Assembly (NCBI RefSeq): GCF_014385105.1
Contig: NZ_JACRTE010000008.1
Location: 15,139 to 79,138, forward strand
Source: Qingrenia yutianensis
GTDB lineage: Bacteria; Bacillota; Clostridia; UMGS1810
DNA: 64,000 bases
Reading direction: 5' to 3'
Shown here: positions 49,683 to 58,845 of the stretch, piece after piece
How the letters are laid out: every line of letters starts with the position of its first letter
How positions within the stretch are numbered: the stretch's first letter is position 1
Notes under the pieces: model-generated
Database searches by the model: none
What the model was told of the DNA's origin: nothing
What the model saw: only the letters and a program-made list of their open reading frames with translations
Made by a program: the position numbers and the translations under genes

Positions 49683-51651
49683 TAAGAGTCACCTCGCTAA
49701 TCGGCAAATTAAATTTAAAACTGCATCCGTGCGGTATGTTGTCCGAAAGCTCCAGGTTTCCGCCGTGCGCATCTATTATTGATTTACAAAGCGTAAGACC
49801 GAGACCGAAACTTCGGCGGCTGTCGGAAATCTTGTTTTTCCCGGTATAAAACATCTCAAATATATGCGGTTTTACATCATCGGGTATGCCGTTTCCGTTA
49901 TCCGACACATTAAACATTGCATAATTTCCTTGTTTTTGAGCGCTTATGCGGATTTTAGAACCGGCAGGTGTATATTTTATTGCATTATCAATCAAATTAA
50001 CCAAAACCTGAATAATAAGCTGTGCGTCCATACGAACAAGCAATAAATCCTCACACTGAACGGTTATTGTATGCTCAGCCGATTTTCGGCATAAATGAGA
50101 TACAGCCTCAGCAATAACCTCATCCGCAAGCTGATCGCTCAGATTTAATTTCAGCCTTCCGTCATTGAGTCTTGTAACATATAAAAGATTTTCAACAACG
50201 CCTGTAAGCCACTCGGAGTCATCATAAATGTCGGTATAAATCCGATGCTTGGTGTCCTCGTCCAAGCAATCGGAATTGTGTAAAAGAGTATCCGCATTCC
50301 CGGAAATTGAACATAAAGGTGTGCGGAGATCATGAGAAATTGAACGCAAAAGATCTGCACGCAGCTGCTCGCTTTTTGCAAAATCGGCAGCCTTTTCTTT
50401 TTCCGCTGCATTATGTGCGTTATCCATAGCCAATGCACATTCATTCAAAACGGACAGCAACACACTGTTTTCAAATGAATCTGCCGAGTTTTTATCCATC
50501 GGAATCCCAATTACGCCGTATATCCGCTTTTCAATGCGTATTGAGAAATACAGACATTCGGCATTGCTGAAATGTGAGGTTGACGCACCTGCGCAGCGCC
50601 CGTTTTTATACACCCACTCAGCAACTTTTCGTTCGGAATCATTTAATATCCGCTCTGTATCGTCTGTGCCCTTTTCAGAAAAAATCTGTCCTTTTGACAA
50701 GCTTGATTTATCGGCTTTATATGCTGCAATACAGCGGTCAAGAAGCTTTGAAAGCTGCATACAGGTTATACTCAATATTTCCTCGCTGCCTTTTGCCTTT
50801 TGCAGCAACCGGTCGGTATCGAACAAAATCTGCATACGAAAAGCAGCTTGTGCCGACAGCTTTGCATGCTTTTTTAATTTTGAAGCAAGCGTTCCTGTAA
50901 GAATTGATGACGCAAGCATAACGGCAAATGTTACAGGATAGCCGACGGCATATGTTTTGAGCGACAAATGCGGTTCTGTCAGAAAAAAACCAAACAGAAA
51001 AACGCTGAGCAGCGAACTTGCAATGCTGCAAACATATCCTTTTGTCAGAGCGGAAATAACCAACACGCCGAAGATATAAACGGTAACGATGTTTGTGTCG
51101 TTAAATCCGAGGTGAAGAAAAAGGAAACCTATAGCCGTGCATAAAGCAAGAACACCGCAGACAGTCAAAACATCCTGCACTGTCGGCAGTTGGGTATTCG
51201 CAAATAAACTGCTTTTGCGTGATTTTTTATAAAATCCGGCATCGGGAATAATGTGAATATCAATGTCGGGCGCATACGCTATCAGTTTTTCTGTCAGCGT
51301 GTATCCTCCCCAAATGCGGCTGCGCTTTGCATTGCTTTGACCTATTACAATTTTTGTTACATCGGACAGCCGTGCGTATTCCGCTATCTGCATAGCCACA
51401 TCCTCGCCGTGGACAGTTACAACATCGGCTCCGATATTTTCCGCAAATTGAATATTGTTATCAAGTTTTTTTTGATCGCTTTCGGTTAGTGCAAAATCGT
51501 TTTGCACATAAATCGCCGTAAATCGTGCATCGAGAACTTTTGCCATTTTTGCGGCAGTCTGCACGATTTTTTCATTAGACGGCGAAGCGGACAGACATAC
51601 AAGTATGTGCTGTTTTTTTTCAATATTTGTTATTATTTTTTGAGCGCTCAT
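49675..51651 (-). CDS. kdpD: KdpD-like sensor kinase without the N-terminal P-loop domain
   Basis: A 658-residue membrane kinase. It starts at a USP-like domain (HILVCLSASPSNEKIVQTA, about 15-140), then four DUF4118 helices (about 160-255), a GAF-like part, the phospho-acceptor His in SISHDLRTPLCS (near 445) and ATPase motifs (NLIDNAIKYTP, FGLGLTLCKSI). The classic KdpD Walker-bearing N-terminal domain is absent. The promoter at 51682-51710 puts the transcript start about at the ATG 51678, so MSAQ at 51651, with GGCGGTG before it, is the likely start. Confidence 0.88.
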   Translation of the reverse strand: MSAQKIITNIEKKQHILVCLSASPSNEKIVQTAAKMAKVLDARFTAIYVQNDFALTESDQKKLDNNIQFAENIGADVVTVHGEDVAMQIAEYARLSDVTKIVIGQSNAKRSRIWGGYTLTEKLIAYAPDIDIHIIPDAGFYKKSRKSSLFANTQLPTVQDVLTVCGVLALCTAIGFLFLHLGFNDTNIVTVYIFGVLVISALTKGYVCSIASSLLSVFLFGFFLTEPHLSLKTYAVGYPVTFAVMLASSILTGTLASKLKKHAKLSAQAAFRMQILFDTDRLLQKAKGSEEILSITCMQLSKLLDRCIAAYKADKSSLSKGQIFSEKGTDDTERILNDSERKVAEWVYKNGRCAGASTSHFSNAECLYFSIRIEKRIYGVIGIPMDKNSADSFENSVLLSVLNECALAMDNAHNAAEKEKAADFAKSEQLRADLLRSISHDLRTPLCSISGNADTLLHNSDCLDEDTKHRIYTDIYDDSEWLTGVVENLLYVTRLNDGRLKLNLSDQLADEVIAEAVSHLCRKSAEHTITVQCEDLLLVRMDAQLIIQVLVNLIDNAIKYTPAGSKIRISAQKQGNYAMFNVSDNGNGIPDDVKPHIFEMFYTGKNKISDSRRSFGLGLTLCKSIIDAHGGNLELSDNIPHGCSFKFNLPISEVTLNE

Positions 51652-51681
51652 ATTATTCACCGCCATTATCTGTTTCATATT

Positions 51682-51710
51682 ATTATACCATAAATCGCAC
51701 TAAAAGTCCA
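51682..51710 (-). promoter_or_regulatory. Promoter in front of kdpD
   Basis: On the minus strand TGGACT (51710-51705), 17-base spacer, TATAAT (51687-51682). It gives kdpDE a promoter independent of the ktr genes. The 904-bp duplication places a second copy at 52586-52614, in front of a dead kdpD fragment. Confidence 0.6.
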
Positions 51711-51716
51711 CATATG

Positions 51717-51974
51717 TCAATAAAAAGTATTCATATTTTTATCATAAAGCAACATCCCGGTCTTGCTGTGATTTTTCTTAAAACCGTGTATTTCTTTTAG
51801 TATCTCATCATCAGTCAAATCCGATGAAAGCAGTATTTGTGTATTTTTAGAGTCGCTTTCTTCATTTTGAATCGCCTTTTGGTTTTCACACAGAAACCGG
51901 TCTATTCTATCCATTAAGAAGTAACCGAAAGCGAAAAAGGCAAGAACAGCTGCCGTCAGCAATACATATTTCAA
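51717..51974 (-). CDS. Small membrane protein of the ktr-kdpDE operon
   Basis: An 85-residue protein: one N-terminal membrane helix (YVLLTAAVLAFFAFGYFLM), then a charged cytoplasmic part (DRIDRFLCENQKAIQNEE, DLTDDEILKEIHGF). I know similar small proteins between trkA- and kdpD-like genes in Firmicutes, without known function. It could connect the transporter and the kinase. It is the intact copy; the upstream duplicate (52621-52878) has a stop. Confidence 0.75.
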   Translation of the reverse strand: MKYVLLTAAVLAFFAFGYFLMDRIDRFLCENQKAIQNEESDSKNTQILLSSDLTDDEILKEIHGFKKNHSKTGMLLYDKNMNTFY

Positions 51975-51992
51975 AATGATTCACCTCTTTTT

Positions 51993-52199
51993 TTAGATAC
52001 GGAAACATTTTTGCAGCTCTTTATATTCTCCCAAAACCATAAGTGTTGCGTTTTCGCTGAGAGTCGTATCCGAAGATATTGCCATATCAATATCTCCGTT
52101 CTTTTTAACCGCCAAAACATTAATGTTATATTTTCGGCGGATATCTATATCTCCTATTGTTTTTCCGATCCACTGTTTGGGTGCTTCAACCTCGAAGAT
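51993..52199 (-). pseudogene. ktrA 3' fragment from the 904-bp duplication
   Basis: The C-terminal 70 residues of KtrA (IFEVEAPKQWIGKTIGDI onward, to LQKCFRI), identical to the full copy at 52897. The 5' side is fused at 52200 to kdpD sequence. It keeps the RCK-C-like part but has no NAD-binding domain. Confidence 0.85.
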
Positions 52200-52555
52200 A
52201 GCGTGTATCCTCCCCAAATGCAGCTGCGCTTTGCATTGCTTTGACCTATTACAATTTTTGTTACATCGGACAGCCGTGCGTATTCCGCTATCTGCATAGC
52301 CACATCCTCGCCGTGGACAGTTACAACATCGGCTCCGATATTTTCCGCAAATTGAATATTGTTATCAAGTTTTTTTTGATCGCTTTCGGTTAGTGCAAAA
52401 TCGTTTTGCACATAAATCGCCGTAAATCGTGCATCGAGAACTTTTGCCATTTTTGCGGCAGTCTGCACGATTTTTTCATTAGACGGCGAAGCGGACAGAC
52501 ATACAAGTATGTGCTGTTTTTTTTCAATATTTGTTATTATTTTTTGAGCGCTCAT
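52200..52555 (-). pseudogene. kdpD 5' fragment from the 904-bp duplication
   Basis: Starts like KdpD (MSAQKIITNIEKKQHILV) and follows its USP domain for about 110 residues, with one Arg-to-Cys change (KRSCIWGGYTL), then crosses into ktrA sequence in the wrong frame and ends soon after (GSEKQ). Its promoter copy is intact, so a truncated USP-like protein may be made. Confidence 0.85.
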
Positions 52556-52620
52556 ATTATTCACCGCCATTATCTGTTTCATATTATTATACCATAAATC
52601 GCACTAAAAGTCCACATATG

Positions 52621-52878
52621 TCAATAAAAAGTATTCATATTTTTATCATAAAGCAACATCCCGGTCTTGCTGTGATTTTTCTTAAAACCGTGTATTTCTT
52701 TTAGTATCTCATCATCAGTCAAATCCGATGAAAGCAGTATTTGTGTATTTTTAGAGTCGCTTTATTCATTTTGAATCGCCTTTTGGTTTTCACACAGAAA
52801 CCGGTCTATTCTATCCATTAAGAAGTAACCGAAAGCGAAAAAGGCAAGAACAGCTGCCGTCAGCAATACATATTTCAA
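52621..52878 (-). pseudogene. Small membrane protein gene, duplicate with premature stop
   Basis: A copy of the gene at 51717-51974 in which GAA has become TAA (minus strand, base 52764), after KAIQNE. Only the membrane helix and the first cytoplasmic residues (about 39) would be made. It is the copy directly after ktrA. Confidence 0.85.
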
Positions 52879-52896
52879 AATGATTCACCTCTTTTT

Positions 52897-53544
52897 TTAG
52901 ATACGGAAACATTTTTGCAGCTCTTTATATTCTCCCAAAACCATAAGTGTTGCGTTTTCGCTGAGAGTCGTATCCGAAGATATTGCCATATCAATATCTC
53001 CGTTCTTTTTAACCGCCAAAACATTAATGTTATATTTTCGGCGGATATCTATATCTCCTATTGTTTTTCCGATCCACTGTTTGGGTGCTTCAACCTCGAA
53101 GATAGCGTGGGAATCGTCAATTTCTATATAATCACGAATATGATCCGCAGTATATCGAATAGCAGCCCATTTTGCAATTTGTTTTTCGGGATAAACCACT
53201 CCGTCCGCTCCGTTCCGCAAGAGAAACTTTTCCTGCACATCCCGTTCCGCTCTTGAAATAACTTTTTTTGCTCCGAGCTCTTTAAGTAAAGAGGTTGTTT
53301 CAAGGGAATTTTGAAAATCCCCTCCGATTGTAACAATGCAAACATCATAATTTCCTATTCCGAGAGATTTCAAAAAATCCGCATTTGTACTGTCACCGAT
53401 TTGGGCATTGGTCACAAACGGCAGCACGCTGTTGATTCGTTCTTCATTGGAATCCACCGCCATAACCTCGTGTCCCAATTTGTTAAGCTGCAATGCAATA
53501 TGCTTTCCGAATCTTCCGATACCTATTAACAAAATATTTTTCAT
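52897..53544 (-). CDS. ktrA: KtrA/TrkA-like potassium channel regulator
   Basis: A 215-residue cytoplasmic RCK protein that gates the KtrB/TrkH pore. The NAD-binding fold starts NILLIGIGRFGKHIALQLNK, with the acidic residue in VMAVDSNEER; VTNAQIGDSTNADFL and SRAERDVQEKFLLRNGAD follow, then an RCK-C domain. It is complete and lies 17 bases after ktrB. Confidence 0.92.
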   Translation of the reverse strand: MKNILLIGIGRFGKHIALQLNKLGHEVMAVDSNEERINSVLPFVTNAQIGDSTNADFLKSLGIGNYDVCIVTIGGDFQNSLETTSLLKELGAKKVISRAERDVQEKFLLRNGADGVVYPEKQIAKWAAIRYTADHIRDYIEIDDSHAIFEVEAPKQWIGKTIGDIDIRRKYNINVLAVKKNGDIDMAISSDTTLSENATLMVLGEYKELQKCFRI

Positions 53545-53561
53545 AATTCAAAAACTCCTTT

Positions 53562-54899
53562 TTATCCGACTGTTATTTTTTCAAGAGGCAGTTTTGCTCC
53601 GCCTTGATTTTTGCTTGCGATTGCCGCATATACCAGTGTCAAACCGCCGACTCGCCCAAGGTACATTAAAAGTATAAGGATAATTTGCGATGCGATACCG
53701 AGCTTTGGCGTAATTCCAAGCGTGAGTCCCACAGTTCCGATTGCCGATGCGGTTTCATAAAGGCAATCGGACAAAGGAAGGTTTTCAAGTACGCTTATCG
53801 CAACTCCGCCGACAAAGAAAAGTGTAAAATAAATTGTTGCGATTGCCAAAGCATTTCGTATAATTGTATTGTCGATTCGCCTTCCGCAAACGCAAATTTC
53901 TTCTTTCCTTTTAATCACTGACACGGCGCTTAATATAATAACCGCAAAGGTTGTGGTTTTCATACCGCCGGCAGTGGAACCGGGCGAGCCGCCAATCAGC
54001 ATAAGCAATGTCATAATTGCTTTTGAGGCGCCTGTCATTGCGTTAAGGTCAGCAGTATTAAATCCGGCAGTCCTTGTTGTCACAGACTGAAACAAAGATG
54101 CAAAGATTCTTTTTCCAACCGGTATACCGCCAAAATCACAAAAGAAAAAGAAAGCGGCAGGTATTGCAATTAAAAGCGCCGAAGTGAACAGAACAATCTT
54201 GCTTTGCATACGGTAACGCCTGAAATGATGTTTGTGCAGGCAAATATCGTCCCACGTAAGAAACCCGATACCTCCGACTATAATCAAAAGCATAATTGCA
54301 ATGTTCACAGAAGGATTTCCCATATATTCGGTAAGAGAAGGATATTTATGTGCGCCTGTTCCCAAAATGTCAAATCCGGCATTGCAAAAAGCCGATACGG
54401 AATGAAACACAGCCTTCCATATTCCGCTTGCACCGTATTCGCCGCAAAACGACGGGAGCATACATAATGCACCGATTAGTTCTATTAAAAGCGTACCTCT
54501 CAAGACAAACCTTGTCAGACGGACTATTCCGCCGAGCCTTGGCGCTGAAATAGCGTCCTGCATTGTGCTGCGCTGCATAAGTGATATTTTTCTGCCCGCA
54601 AGCATTGCAAATGACACAGCCGCCGTTACAACTCCGAGTCCTCCTATCTGTATAAGCAGCAAAATCACTGCCTGCCCGAGCGGCGACCAATAGCTGCCGG
54701 TATCCAGCACAACCAGCCCGGTTACACAAACGGCAGAGGTTGATGTAAATATCGCACTGTGAAACGGTGTTACTATGCCTGCCGCAGACGATATCGGCAG
54801 CATTAATATAAGCGCCCCAAAGAGAATCACACCGGCAAAGCTCAGTATAATAATTTGAAAGGACGAAAGATGCCGTCTGAAATATATTTTCTCTATCAT
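53562..54899 (-). CDS. ktrB: KtrB/TrkH-like potassium transporter
   Basis: A 445-residue membrane protein of the Trk/Ktr/HKT superfamily with four pore repeats. Selectivity-filter glycines are seen in TSTSAVCVTGL, SAFCNAGFDILG, SVTTRTAGFNTAD and ASAIGTVGLTLG. GGAGGAGGC sets ATG 54899; the longer frame up to 54980 lacks a site. With KtrA it imports K+, probably under the KdpDE-like system downstream. Confidence 0.92.
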   Translation of the reverse strand: MIEKIYFRRHLSSFQIIILSFAGVILFGALILMLPISSAAGIVTPFHSAIFTSTSAVCVTGLVVLDTGSYWSPLGQAVILLLIQIGGLGVVTAAVSFAMLAGRKISLMQRSTMQDAISAPRLGGIVRLTRFVLRGTLLIELIGALCMLPSFCGEYGASGIWKAVFHSVSAFCNAGFDILGTGAHKYPSLTEYMGNPSVNIAIMLLIIVGGIGFLTWDDICLHKHHFRRYRMQSKIVLFTSALLIAIPAAFFFFCDFGGIPVGKRIFASLFQSVTTRTAGFNTADLNAMTGASKAIMTLLMLIGGSPGSTAGGMKTTTFAVIILSAVSVIKRKEEICVCGRRIDNTIIRNALAIATIYFTLFFVGGVAISVLENLPLSDCLYETASAIGTVGLTLGITPKLGIASQIILILLMYLGRVGGLTLVYAAIASKNQGGAKLPLEKITVG

Positions 54900-55377
54900 A
54901 GGATAAGCCTCCTCCAACTTGCTTTTATTTATTATAACATATGGCATATAAAAATGAGATAATAAGTTGCAACGAGACATTAAGATTGTATAAAGATAAT
55001 GTTAATACACATATAAATAAAAAAGCGGCTCGTTGCCGATAAATACGGCAGTCTGAGGGTATGCCTAAATTGAGCACACCCTTTCCTGGTGATAAGTTTC
55101 GGAATAAATGTTATAGATTAAACTGTTTCCGCATTTCTGCATCCATGGTTGCTTTTTTTGCATACTCCCAAGTATCGCAAAGGCGAATATTATTTTTCTC
55201 AATGAGTATCTCATTACTGAACCCAAGAATATAGCGTAAGCAAATTCGGCGTAAAAAATGTGCTGCCGATAATGAGAAAACATTATCGCACAGCAGCACT
55301 TTTACACGATGCATTCCGAAAACCGCACAGGCGAAAGGTTTATTTGAAACCGAAACAATAGAATGGTCTGTGAAGAT
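54900..55377. other. Gene-poor gap of 478 bases
   Basis: The first 60 bases hold the ktrB upstream region, with a TATAAT on the minus strand. Bases 55241-55363 hold one copy of a dispersed repeat also found at 63547-63666. Open frames on the minus strand here (to 72 residues) have no start signal or family I recognise, although KKATMDAEMRKQFNL looks protein-like and may be a remnant. Confidence 0.5.
55241..55363 (+). repeat. Dispersed repeat, copy A
   Basis: Shared blocks with 63547-63666 in the same orientation: GGCGTAAAAAATGTGC, AGCACTTTTACACGATG, ATTCCGAAAACCGCACAGGC and AAAGGTTTATTTGAAACCGA. In between the copies differ. The other copy runs into a transposase remnant, so this may be part of an insertion sequence left behind. 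Confidence 0.75.
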
Positions 55378-56402
55378 TTACCGTGTCGTTTCTCTGCGTA
55401 TTAAAATCGGAGTAAGAACCTTATGAATCGGCTTTGAAAGCAGTTCGGGTTTCCGTTTCTTAAATGCATTTATCTGAACAGTAAGAATCTGCATTGCTTC
55501 ATCCGCAATTTTATCGACCTGCTGTCCTACGGTTGTTATCGGAACTATTGCTTCTTTTGAAATCGGCGAATTATCGAATCCGACTATTTTATATTTGTCG
55601 GGAAGCTTGCCATATTTTTTTATAATAATATTCAACAGAATATTTGCATGAGTGTCATTTGACATGAAAATACCAACAGTTTTATTGATATATTTAGCTT
55701 CTGTTTCTTCAAACATATTTTTAATTCCGGCATAGTTTTCATCGTATGTTTTTCCGAAATCCCTTATCAAGATATTATAATCGCATTTGTTCTTTTCGCA
55801 AAAATTCTTAAAGCCTTTTATTCTCCCATATGCCGGTACATCCTCAGGGACATCGGAATTTGCATGAATCAATATATCACAGCCGCTTTTTGAAAGAATG
55901 GTAGCAGCCTGAATTCCGCCCATATAATTATCTGTATTTACGCTGCAGACATATTTATCTTCGCGTTCGATTGTAACAAGCGGTATATTATATGCAGATA
56001 ATTCCTTTGAAGGGAGTGTGTGACTCAGAACTATCAATCCCTCTGTTTTGTACGCAAGCAGCTCGCTGATATACCTTCTTTCGACATCGGCATCATCTTT
56101 TCCCGCAAATACAATAAATTTATAACCGTATTTTTCATATGTGGAAATGATATGGTCAAGAACATTCGAATAATAATGCATATAAAGGTTAGGTATGATA
56201 ACGCCTATGATTTCCGTTTTCCCGTTCGCCATAACCCTGGCAAGCTTGTTTTCTTTATAATTAAGCGTTTCAAGAGCATGCGCAATCTTATCCTGGTTTT
56301 CAAGTGTAACCGAATCGGGATTACTGAAATATCTTGATATGGTTGTTTTTGAAAATCCGGTATACTCGGCGATATCTGCAAAAGTAACATTTTTTTTGAC
56401 AT
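55378..56402 (-). pseudogene. LacI-family repressor, frame broken in an A8 tract
   Basis: From ATG 56402 (MSKK) the frame must gain one base in the run of eight A (56390-56397 on the plus strand) to continue as NVTFADIAEYTGFSKTTISR with the rest of the HTH, the hinge NYKENKLARVMANGKTEIIG, and a sugar-binding domain to 55378. In the other frames the N terminus is nonsense. The body from 56232 is intact. The A8 tract may be a sequencing slip, a phase-variable site, or corrected by slippage. It is divergent from the sugar operon and its likely repressor. Confidence 0.8.
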
Positions 56403-56457
56403 ATTCTCTGCCTCCGTTTCAGTTTTATTATAGCATATAACAGTTATAAAATCAATA

Positions 56458-56485
56458 AAGTAATCGGTAAAGTAACCGGTTCTGT
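56458..56485. promoter_or_regulatory. LacI-type operators, repressor side
   Basis: Two overlapping copies of the operator pattern: AAGTAATCGGTAAAGT (56458-56473) and AAGTAACCGGTTCTGT (56470-56485), about 56 bases before the repressor ATG. They resemble the stronger sites at 56551 and 56585 and suggest self-control. Confidence 0.65.
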
Positions 56486-56545
56486 CAAAATGCACAAAAC
56501 ACGAAAGCTGTTATTGGGGATTTATCACAAAAACCAAAAGAACAC

Positions 56546-56600
56546 TTGACAAGTAACCTGTTATGAGATATGATACAGATAGTAAAGTAACTGGTTACTT
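56546..56600 (+). promoter_or_regulatory. Sugar operon promoter with two LacI operators
   Basis: TTGACA (56546-56551), 17-base spacer, TATGAT (56569-56574). One operator, AAGTAACCTGTTATGA (56551-56566), fills the spacer; a perfect palindrome, AAGTAACTGGTTACTT (56585-56600), lies just past the start point. Binding would block RNA polymerase. Confidence 0.85.
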
Positions 56601-56621
56601 AAACAAGTCGGAGGGATAACT

Positions 56622-57944
56622 ATGAAAAAGCTATCATTGTTTATGGCAGCTCTTTCGCTGGTTGCCGGCACATTGATGTTAACGGGATGTGCAAAAACAG
56701 CAAAACCCGGGGATGTGCGTGGATACGACAACGGAGAGCAGTATATCAGTATGTGGGTGCATACAATCGAAGACACACCTGAAGGCTCGGCATATAAAAA
56801 ATCGGTGGAAAGCTTCAATGAAAAATACAACGGAAAGTATTTTGCCGATATTGAGTTTATTCCGCGAAATGACAGCGGCGGAGGATATTCTGACAAAATC
56901 AACGCATCTGTTATGTCGGGAGATTTGCCGGATGTTATAACGGTGGACGGACCGAATGTATCGGCTTATGCGGCAAACGGAATAATCCAACCACTCGCCG
57001 CTCTGACCGATGAGGAAAAATCCTCTTATTTGGAATCAATTATTGAACAAGGTACTGTTGACGGTAAGCTTTACGCGCTCGGCGCAATGGAATCGAGTGT
57101 CGGATTGTATTACAATAAGGCAATCCTTAAAGAGGCGGGAATTGATATACCTGATAAAGACCACCCTTGGACATTTTCGGAATTTGCGGATATATTAAAA
57201 AAGCTTAAGCCGATAATGGACGCAAAAAACGGATATCCGCTCGATATGACATTCCCGGTCGGAGAGTCAAGCATCTATTATTATGCACCGTTTATATGGT
57301 CAAACGGCGGCGATTTGATAAGCAGCGACGGTCTCCGGGTGGATGGGTATTTCAATTCCGAAGAAAATGCAGAGGTGTTTAAGTATTTCAGACAACTTGT
57401 GGAAAACAAATATATGTCGGCAACACCTGTTGAAAAGCTTTTTGAAAGCGGACGCGCGGCATTTAAATTTGACGGTGCTTGGGAGGTTAATACCATTTAT
57501 CAGAGTTACGGCGACATTGATCTCGGTGTTGCACCGTATATAGTCAGCGACAAGTGGGACGGAGGGAAATATACTCCTACAGGCTCATGGGCATATGCGG
57601 CAACATCAAAAACAGAGCATATTGAAGCGGCAACCGAGTTGGTAAAATGGATGAGCGGCGTAGAAAGCGGAATATTGCTTTATGAAAACACAAAGAGCTT
57701 GCCGTCAACATATGACGCATATGACAGCATAACGATTTTTGAAGAAGATGCGAATTATAAAGCGCTTTACGAACAATTAAGAGATTACGGTCATCCAAGA
57801 CCGAAAACACCTGTTTATCCGCAGGTAAGCATCTCTTTCCAACAGGTTCTCGAGGATGTGGGACTAAGCGGCCGAGATGTTAAAGATGAAATGGATAAAT
57901 CTGTTGAAAGGATAAACGCTAAACTTAAGCGTTATACAAGATGA
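56622..57944 (+). CDS. Sugar ABC transporter substrate-binding lipoprotein
   Basis: A 440-residue extracellular solute-binding protein (family 1). Lipobox LTGCA (Cys at about 23); mature part with FADIEFIPRND, SGDLPDVITVDG, GKLYALGAMESSVGLYYNK and TPTGSWAYAATSKTEHIEAA, typical of oligosaccharide binders. CGGAGGG precedes the ATG. Given the GH32 hydrolase and fructokinase downstream, sucrose or short fructosides are likely ligands. Confidence 0.9.
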   Translation: MKKLSLFMAALSLVAGTLMLTGCAKTAKPGDVRGYDNGEQYISMWVHTIEDTPEGSAYKKSVESFNEKYNGKYFADIEFIPRNDSGGGYSDKINASVMSGDLPDVITVDGPNVSAYAANGIIQPLAALTDEEKSSYLESIIEQGTVDGKLYALGAMESSVGLYYNKAILKEAGIDIPDKDHPWTFSEFADILKKLKPIMDAKNGYPLDMTFPVGESSIYYYAPFIWSNGGDLISSDGLRVDGYFNSEENAEVFKYFRQLVENKYMSATPVEKLFESGRAAFKFDGAWEVNTIYQSYGDIDLGVAPYIVSDKWDGGKYTPTGSWAYAATSKTEHIEAATELVKWMSGVESGILLYENTKSLPSTYDAYDSITIFEEDANYKALYEQLRDYGHPRPKTPVYPQVSISFQQVLEDVGLSGRDVKDEMDKSVERINAKLKRYTR

Positions 57945-57945
57945 T

Positions 57946-58845
57946 ATGAAAAATAAATCAAATTCAATTCTCGGAATGGCTTTTTTCGGACCTGCACTTG
58001 TTCTGATGACGATTTTTCTCTTCATTCCGATGATATTAACACTTATCTACAGCTTTACGGATTATTTTGCGTTAAACCCTAAGCTGACGCACTTTGTATG
58101 GCTCGAAAATTTTTCCGCCATTTTCAAAGATGACCTTTTTACAACAGCTTTCGGCAATACGGTTAAATTTGTGCTTATAATTGTTCCGCTGCAAACACTG
58201 GGAGCATTGGGATTGGCACTTCTTATCAACAGAGTAACTGTATGCAAGCGGTATTTCAAGGTGGCGTTTTTTATCCCTGTAGTTATGTCGCTTGCGGTAG
58301 TTTCGAATCTTTGGATGCAGATTTACAGCCCCGAAGGAATACTCAATACAATGCTTTCAAATTTTGGAGTCAAACCGCAGCCGTTCATATATGGTGCAAG
58401 TCAAGCGCTTCCATCTATTGCATTTATGAGTGTGTGGCAGGGAGTGGGTTATCAAATGATTATTTTCCTTGGCGAATTGCAGGCTATCAACCCTGCGCTT
58501 TATGAGGCTGCCGAAATGGATCATGCAAGTTCATGGAGCAGATTTAAAGATATAACACTTCCCGAGCTTAAGCCTCTTTGCGTATTTGTTTTTATAACCG
58601 TTACAATAGGCGCATTCAGAATGATAGTTCAGCCAATGGTAATGACCGGCGGCGGTCCGTCACATTCGACATATACAATCGTTTACGACATTTACGAAAC
58701 GGGCACCGTAAACTGGGAAATAGGACTTGCGTCCGCTATGGCTATTGTGTTTACCGTATTCGTTGTAATACTTACAATTATTCAGACAGTTCTGACCAAG
58801 GATAAGGAGGATAGACATGAAAAGAAAAAAGCAAAAGATATTTAA
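57946..58845 (+). CDS. Sugar ABC transporter permease (MalF type)
   Basis: A 299-residue permease with six helices and the EAA loop YEAAEMDHASSWSRFKDITL (about 186-205). It begins two bases after the binding-protein stop and overlaps the second permease by 29 bases. It would form the heterodimeric channel with the MalG-type partner. Confidence 0.92.
   Translation: MKNKSNSILGMAFFGPALVLMTIFLFIPMILTLIYSFTDYFALNPKLTHFVWLENFSAIFKDDLFTTAFGNTVKFVLIIVPLQTLGALGLALLINRVTVCKRYFKVAFFIPVVMSLAVVSNLWMQIYSPEGILNTMLSNFGVKPQPFIYGASQALPSIAFMSVWQGVGYQMIIFLGELQAINPALYEAAEMDHASSWSRFKDITLPELKPLCVFVFITVTIGAFRMIVQPMVMTGGGPSHSTYTIVYDIYETGTVNWEIGLASAMAIVFTVFVVILTIIQTVLTKDKEDRHEKKKAKDI

Larger units (their letters stand above)
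51296..53109. repeat. Tandem duplication of 904 bp (ktrA/small gene/kdpD)
   Basis: 51296-52205 matches 52200-53109 with two differences that I found: G51318 versus A52222, and C51860 versus A52764. The copies share AGCGTG at the junction (52200-52205). The unit spans the ktrA 3' part, the small membrane protein gene and the kdpD 5' part. The second difference makes a stop codon in the upstream small-gene copy. Confidence 0.9.

Noticed and set aside
51678..51678. ATG 51678 as the kdpD start
   Set aside because: A TATAAT box ends only a few bases before it, so the transcript would start at or after this codon; 51651 has a ribosome binding site.
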